In this document: in pieces, positions 53,172 to 57,664 of the stretch
How the letters are laid out: every line of letters starts with the position of its first letter
Numbering within the stretch: the first letter of the stretch is position 1
DNA from: Gammaproteobacteria bacterium
GTDB lineage: Bacteria > Pseudomonadota > Gammaproteobacteria > Burkholderiales > Burkholderiaceae_D
NCBI GenBank assembly: GCA_903970185.1
Contig: CAJCIC010000067.1
Coordinates: 1 to 57,664, forward strand
Length of the DNA: 57,664 nt
Direction of reading: 5' to 3'
Made by a program: the position numbers and the translations under genes
Notes under the pieces: generated by a model
What the model was told of the DNA's origin: nothing
What the model saw: the letters and a program-made list of their open reading frames with translations, nothing else
Databases searched by the model: none

Positions 53172-54922
53172 ACGCGCTCCCACAGACTCGGCTGGTTGAC
53201 AATACCAAGCTCGACACCCACGCCAAAGGGCGGCAGCACCTTGAGCGCATAGCACCGGTCATGCACATCGTGTGCCTCTGGTTCAATGGCCGAAGCAGGA
53301 TCAAGATGCTTGAAAAGGGCGACACTGACCAAGTAGTCGCCCGGCCCAAGATAGAGTGGCTCAAAGCGCACTCTGATGCCGCCCGCGCCGCGCAGCGTCT
53401 CAAACGCGATGCCCTCCGTGGTTGCGATCGCCTGCAAAGCGCAACTTCCATCGGGGCGATAGATCGCAATGACGGGTACCGCGCCGTGCACCTCGTCCGA
53501 GGCAGAAAACGACAGCACGGCAGACGCCGGCCTGCGCGTGATCAGCGTGTGGCGCTGAGCTCCGGAATCGTCGAAAAAACCAAAGCCCGTGATGCGGATG
53601 CTACCGGACCCATACCGATCATGACTTTCGAGCTGCGGCAAATTCTCAAGAAACTCCTGCGCTGCCCTTTCCTTCCCGTGCTTGGGAAGATCGACCCGCA
53701 AGCTCTGCCAGCGCTCTCCCTCGCGGGAGGCGCCAATCACGGCCAGATTCCGATATCCGCCTGCTTCTTCGTCGTACCAGTCAAGATTGACGCTAGCGCT
53801 CTGACTCGCAGCAAAGCTCATTTCTAGCCAAGCATCTTCAGGAATACCTTGCGGCCATGCAAGCTGAATCGGCGCATGCGTGTACCTACCGCCGAAGTCG
53901 CCAAACAACCAGGCTTGTTTGCCAAGATGATCCTGCAAACGCCAGTTCATATACGTCACATCAAGAATCGGGCCGGCCGAATCGATCGAGCGGCTCGGCG
54001 TGATTTCAACTGTCTCTATGCCGCGGCCACCGTAACGCATCGCGTCCACGGCCATCGGGTCCTTGGGCGCCCGCTGATCGACATCGATCAAACGAATCAG
54101 GGTGGTAGTTGCCTGTGTCCCGCCCAGACGCACGGCTTGGCGCTTGGTGAGCGACATGCTCTTGGCCCGCACGCGCGCCTCTTCTTCTTCACGAATACTC
54201 TCGAGATAGGCTTTCGTCACGGGCAGCAGCTGGCCGTCTTGCCGCACGCGTCCGTGCTCGAGCCAGACTGCACGATCACACAGCATCTGCACCGAGCTCA
54301 TGTCATGGGACACGAACAAGATGGTGGCGCCCTGGCTGGTCAGCGCCTTCATGCGCTGAATACATTTGCCTAGGAAGTAGGCATCGCCGGCTCCCAGCAC
54401 CTCGTCGATAATCAGGATCTCCGGCGTGATTGCCGTTGCAACGGCAAACGCCAGTCGCGCGTACATGCCCGATGAATATTCCTTGACGGGGCGCACCAGA
54501 AAATCATCCAGTTCGCTGAACTCGGCCACGTCTTCTAGACACTCGTGCACCCGCTTGCCCGACAGCCCTTGGTAGGCCAGTGCTGAGCGGATATTCTCGA
54601 TCCCGGTAAAGTCAGGATGAAAACCGGTCCCCAGTTCCATCAGCGCCTGCACCCGTCCAGCAGTCAACACACGGCCGCGGTCTGGCTTCATCTGCTGTGC
54701 AACCAGGCGAAGAAGCGTGCTCTTGCCTGCGCCGTTGCGACCGATCAGGGCGACTTTCTCGCCCCGTGTGACCTCGATCGATACATCGGACAACGCCTGA
54801 AACCTGTCATAGCGTGAGGCAGGCACTGGAATGCCAAGCGCGTTGAGCGCGCGCCAGCCCGGATGTCGAAAGCGCAGGAAATCCTTCGACAAACCGGCCA
54901 CCGAGATTACGCTCTCAGACAT
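53168..54922 (-). CDS. wzt: Polysaccharide ABC transporter ATPase Wzt with extended C-terminal domain
   Basis: 584 residues. ABC domain: Walker A GRNGAGKST at 61-69, signature YSSGMYARLAF, Walker B ILIIDEVLGAGD, switch His in FVSHDMSS. The remaining 340 residues are beta-rich, ending in a Wzt_C-type carbohydrate-binding sandwich (ASAVLSFSASDEVHGAVPVI, then LYLGPGDYLVSVALF). An extra beta domain (YMNWRLQDHLGKQAWLFG) lies between. Such C-terminal domains recognise the modified non-reducing end of the glycan, which fits the neighbouring methyltransferase. It overlaps wzm by eight bases. Confidence 0.9.
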   Translation of the reverse strand: MSESVISVAGLSKDFLRFRHPGWRALNALGIPVPASRYDRFQALSDVSIEVTRGEKVALIGRNGAGKSTLLRLVAQQMKPDRGRVLTAGRVQALMELGTGFHPDFTGIENIRSALAYQGLSGKRVHECLEDVAEFSELDDFLVRPVKEYSSGMYARLAFAVATAITPEILIIDEVLGAGDAYFLGKCIQRMKALTSQGATILFVSHDMSSVQMLCDRAVWLEHGRVRQDGQLLPVTKAYLESIREEEEARVRAKSMSLTKRQAVRLGGTQATTTLIRLIDVDQRAPKDPMAVDAMRYGGRGIETVEITPSRSIDSAGPILDVTYMNWRLQDHLGKQAWLFGDFGGRYTHAPIQLAWPQGIPEDAWLEMSFAASQSASVNLDWYDEEAGGYRNLAVIGASREGERWQSLRVDLPKHGKERAAQEFLENLPQLESHDRYGSGSIRITGFGFFDDSGAQRHTLITRRPASAVLSFSASDEVHGAVPVIAIYRPDGSCALQAIATTEGIAFETLRGAGGIRVRFEPLYLGPGDYLVSVALFKHLDPASAIEPEAHDVHDRCYALKVLPPFGVGVELGIVNQPSLWERV

Positions 54923-55700
54923 AGTCGTGAAACAGGGGCTTGAGTCGCGTGATCAGGATGTGACCCAGCGTCAGCATCAGCAGGCTGAATACCGCAAAAG
55001 TCAGCAGATCGCTAACCGGCACCACGCCGTCGATCAGGCAGGCGCGGTAGATGTGCATCAACCACGCAAGGGGGTTGTAGAGGAGCAGCCCTCGCAAGTC
55101 CTGCGGCACCATCGCATCGGTATAGCCAATCGGGGAAACCATCATCAGAAACAACACGACAATAGGGGCTGCCTGCTGCAGATCGCGAAAGAACACGGTC
55201 AGAGTTGAAGTGATCCACACGACCCCAATCGCCATCAGGATCTGCAGGAAATAGACCACAGGTACGGCCAAATGACTCCAGTGCAGGTGGCCGTTGCTGA
55301 CTACCACGACCCACACCAGCACCATGCCGATTCCCATGCTGGCGTGGCCCACGATGGCATCACGGGCCACCACCAGCTCGATCGGGAACAAGGTATTGCG
55401 TAACAGACCGCGGTTGGAGACAACCGAAAGGGTGCCGACGCCGAATGCCTCCGAGAATGCAAGAAAGGGCACCAGCCCGCAAAAGATCACGAGCACATAG
55501 TCCGTGGTCCCAAGGCCTGGGACGCGCACGCCAAGAATGAAGATGAACACCGTTGAGTAAATGGCGAGGAAGATCAGCGGGTAGAGCACAAACCAAGCAG
55601 CGCCCAGCACGCTGCCCGAGAACTTGCTGCGTAGCGCCTGCGAGGTCGTTGCAAAAAGCAACTGACGCTGTCCAGAAAGCTGGGCAAGTGCCGTGAACAA
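54915..55700 (-). CDS. wzm: Polysaccharide ABC transporter permease Wzm
   Basis: 261 residues from a TTG at 55700. This start is chosen because CGGAG lies seven bases upstream and it begins right at the epimerase stop; the frame is open further up to 55805 but would overlap that gene by 100 bp. Six hydrophobic spans follow an amphipathic LSGQRQLLFATTSQALRSKF segment; the family phrase SVLGAAWFVLYPLIFLAIYS is present. It exports the lipid-linked polymer across the inner membrane together with Wzt. Confidence 0.87.
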   Translation of the reverse strand: MFTALAQLSGQRQLLFATTSQALRSKFSGSVLGAAWFVLYPLIFLAIYSTVFIFILGVRVPGLGTTDYVLVIFCGLVPFLAFSEAFGVGTLSVVSNRGLLRNTLFPIELVVARDAIVGHASMGIGMVLVWVVVVSNGHLHWSHLAVPVVYFLQILMAIGVVWITSTLTVFFRDLQQAAPIVVLFLMMVSPIGYTDAMVPQDLRGLLLYNPLAWLMHIYRACLIDGVVPVSDLLTFAVFSLLMLTLGHILITRLKPLFHDYV

Positions 55701-55701
55701 G

Positions 55702-56778
55702 CTAGTACTCCGAAAGCCGGTCGAGAATCGACTGACTTGCCTTGCCGGCGCCATAGGGGGCGCCAGTTTGGCTCGGACGTTGCAGATGGGTCGCAGTGGA
55801 CACAATTTTCAGGGCATCAGCGCCGGTTAGATGATTCCAGCCGCTCTCCACGGTCTCGACCCACTCTGTCTCATCGCGCATCGTAATACACGGCACTTGA
55901 TAGAAGAATGCTTCCTTTTGCACGCCGCCGGAATCCGTCAGGATAAACTCAGCACAGCGCTCGAGCTCAACCATCTCGCTAAACGACACCGGCTCCATCA
56001 CCATCAGATTGGACAGCATTCTGGAAAGACCGTACTTGCCGATTAGTGCTCGCGTACGCGGGTGCAGCGGAAATACGATTCGGATTTTTTGACTCAGTTC
56101 GTCCATGGCCTTGAGAATCTGCCCCAGTCGTCTTTCATCATCCGTATTTTCGGCACGATGGCAGGTGGCAAGAGCATAGGCGCCCTCGGTCAGGCCACTC
56201 GTCTCGAGGATGCGTCTATCACACCCAGCGTGAGCCAATTGGTACAGGGCGACGTCGTACATGACGTCGCCAGTATGATGCACGCCCGCTGTCATACCTT
56301 CCGCAGCCAGATTGCTGACCGCAGTGGTGGTGGGGCAGAACAATAGCGTCGAAATCCTGTCGACCACGACGCGATTGATTTCCTCGGGCATGCGCATGTT
56401 GAAAGATCGCAAGCCGGCTTCAACGTGAGCAACCCGTATGTGCATCTTTGCTGCGGCGAGCGCTCCGGCAAGCGTCGAATTGGTGTCTCCGTAGACAACC
56501 AGCCAGTCAGGCGCCTCGCTCGTGAGGACCTCCTCGATCGCCATCAGCATTCGACCGGTCATCCTTCCATGCGTACCCCCGGATATCTCCAGATTATATT
56601 TGGGCCGCGGGATGTCGAGCTCTTGGAAAAAAACATCCGACATGTTTGCGTCGAAATGCTGGCCGGTATGCACGATGCACTCGTCGATGTGACGGTATTG
56701 GGGTTCCCGCAGGGCGCGAGAGATCGCTGCGGCTTTGATGAACTGCGGCCGCGCCCCCACCACCGTGACAAGCTTCAT
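55702..56778 (-). CDS. wecB: UDP-N-acetylglucosamine 2-epimerase-like enzyme (WecB/WbpI family)
   Basis: 358 residues from the ATG at 56778 (ATGA overlap with the aminotransferase stop). Hallmarks: VVGARPQFIKAAAISRAL, VHTGQHFDANMSDVFF, VYGDTNSTLAGALAA, HVEAGLRSFNMRMPEEINR and the late ILTDSGGVQKEAFF with EWVET. The non-hydrolysing 2-epimerase makes the ManNAc series. Next to a WbpE-like aminotransferase it is more likely the WbpI type, acting on UDP-2,3-diacetamido-glucuronic acid, than plain WecB; the sequence alone does not settle this. Confidence 0.85.
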   Translation of the reverse strand: MKLVTVVGARPQFIKAAAISRALREPQYRHIDECIVHTGQHFDANMSDVFFQELDIPRPKYNLEISGGTHGRMTGRMLMAIEEVLTSEAPDWLVVYGDTNSTLAGALAAAKMHIRVAHVEAGLRSFNMRMPEEINRVVVDRISTLLFCPTTTAVSNLAAEGMTAGVHHTGDVMYDVALYQLAHAGCDRRILETSGLTEGAYALATCHRAENTDDERRLGQILKAMDELSQKIRIVFPLHPRTRALIGKYGLSRMLSNLMVMEPVSFSEMVELERCAEFILTDSGGVQKEAFFYQVPCITMRDETEWVETVESGWNHLTGADALKIVSTATHLQRPSQTGAPYGAGKASQSILDRLSEY

Positions 56779-57664
56779 GACGTGGCTCGTCGCAGGGCTG
56801 AAACCACGGTCTCCAGCGTCGCTCGATCGATGCGGGGGTACATCGGAAGGCTCAATACGCGCTCTGCGACAAAACTCGCGTGCTCCAGCTGACCCCGTGC
56901 GCGGCAACGATCACGATACGCAGGTTGATTGTGCAGCGGCGTCGGGTAATGTACTGCCGTAGGGATACCTTCATCCTTGAGTTTGCGCACAACCTCATCG
57001 CGATCCTTGACGAGAACCGTGAACTGGCCCCATACGCAGCTCCGGTCGCTGCGCACCTTGATCGGCGTGACAGAGGGCACGGCCTCAAGCAGTTCGATGT
57101 ACTGCGCGCCGGCGACGATTCGTGACGCAATGTCATGCTCGAACTGAGGCAGCTTGCCCAACAACACTGCGCACTGCAGCGTGTCCATGCGACCGCCGAC
57201 GCCAACGCGTGTATGAAAGTAGCGCTTTTCCTGACCGTGCACGCGAATTTCGCGCATTGCCTGAGCAAGGCCTGCATCGTCGGTGAAAATCGCACCACCG
57301 TCGCCATAACATCCAAGCGGCTTGCTTGGGAAAAAGCTGGTACAGCCAATCGTCGAGAGCGCGCACGACTTCCGGCCCTGATAAGTCGCACCAAAGCTCT
57401 GCGCGGCGTCCTCGACTACAGGGATGCCACCATGCCGCGCGGCGATCTCATTGATCTCAGACATATCTGGTGGCTGGCCGTAGAGCGACACGGGCATGAT
57501 GGCACGTGTCTTGGCCGTAACGGCAGCCTCAATTTCAGCACTCGCAATGTTGCAGGTGTCTGGCTCGACATCGACCAACACCGGTGTTGCACCCAGCAGA
57601 ACAATGGTCTCGACCGTCGCTGCAAAGGTGAAGGGGGTGGTGATTCCAACCTCAAGAGCCGCCG
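56775..57664 (-). CDS. DegT/DnrJ/EryC1 sugar aminotransferase, WbpE-like, 5' end outside the window
   Basis: The frame is open to the window edge, giving 295 residues of the C-terminal part. The stretch TTPFTFAATVETIVLLGATP near the edge, PVVEDAAQSFGATYQGRKSC, and the PLP-Lys motif CTSFFPSKPLGCYGDGG are diagnostic. The closest recognisable type is WbpE/WlbC, which adds the 3-amino group to a UDP-GlcNAc-derived uronic acid; PglE-type enzymes are an alternative. It heads the visible part of the operon and supplies an amino sugar for the exported glycan. Confidence 0.85.
   Translation of the reverse strand, partial: AALEVGITTPFTFAATVETIVLLGATPVLVDVEPDTCNIASAEIEAAVTAKTRAIMPVSLYGQPPDMSEINEIAARHGGIPVVEDAAQSFGATYQGRKSCALSTIGCTSFFPSKPLGCYGDGGAIFTDDAGLAQAMREIRVHGQEKRYFHTRVGVGGRMDTLQCAVLLGKLPQFEHDIASRIVAGAQYIELLEAVPSVTPIKVRSDRSCVWGQFTVLVKDRDEVVRKLKDEGIPTAVHYPTPLHNQPAYRDRCRARGQLEHASFVAERVLSLPMYPRIDRATLETVVSALRRATS

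Overview
The window is about 57.7 kb of high-GC proteobacterial chromosome. The creBCD locus, a VirB/VirD4 type IV secretion system, an exosortase-type (PEP-CTERM-like) sorting tail and an ABC-transporter-dependent polysaccharide operon fit a betaproteobacterium best. No rRNA, tRNA or CRISPR array was recognised, so this placement is an inference.

Region 1 (1-23 kb) is a housekeeping and signalling neighbourhood. It holds the 3' part of an ornithine aminotransferase gene, a membrane-anchored hydrolase-like protein, the two-component system creB-creC with its target creD, and a decayed AbrB/MazE-type antitoxin. Next come a coupled cytochrome P450 / DyP peroxidase pair, a large cyclase shaped like mammalian soluble adenylyl cyclase, and a Crp/Fnr regulator gene directly after the cyclase. 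Single genes follow: GNAT acetyltransferase, TlpA-like thioredoxin, lone receiver protein, DUF2127-like membrane protein, GGDEF cyclase with a helical-repeat N-terminus, histone H1-like protein and a secreted unknown. TTCAC-type cre-tags lie upstream of creD. A shared TGTGA-type palindrome lies upstream of the Crp/Fnr gene and of a 41-residue membrane protein.

Region 2 (23.2-33 kb) is a compact type IV secretion operon in the order virB2-B3-B4-B6-B5-B7-B8-B9-B10-B11-virD4, mostly joined by ATGA overlaps. No virB1 and no relaxase are in the window.

Region 3 (33-37.7 kb) is an AT-richer junkyard. It has a DoxX-like gene, a frameshifted lipoprotein pseudogene, a 99-residue protein with an internal duplication, fragments of IS21 (istB) and IS3 transposase genes, and an intact secreted protein with a PEP-CTERM/VPLPA-like C-terminal tail.

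Region 4 (37.7-57.7 kb, all on the minus strand and running off the right end) is one long polysaccharide operon. In transcription order it encodes a WbpE-like aminotransferase, a WecB/WbpI-like 2-epimerase, Wzm, Wzt with a C-terminal carbohydrate-binding region, and a methyltransferase with a very long coiled coil. It continues with a GT4 glycosyltransferase, a large exported protein with a glucuronyl C5-epimerase-like segment, a transglutaminase-like lipoprotein, an exported alpha/alpha-toroid-like protein, an AsnB-type amidotransferase, a second GT4, and a GT4 fused to an O-antigen ligase/polymerase. The most striking element is the methyltransferase tail: eleven consecutive 24-residue repeats (72 bp each), part of them doubled as a 216-bp block. 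By analogy with WbdD of E. coli O9a this could be a chain-terminating molecular ruler whose length changes with repeat number.
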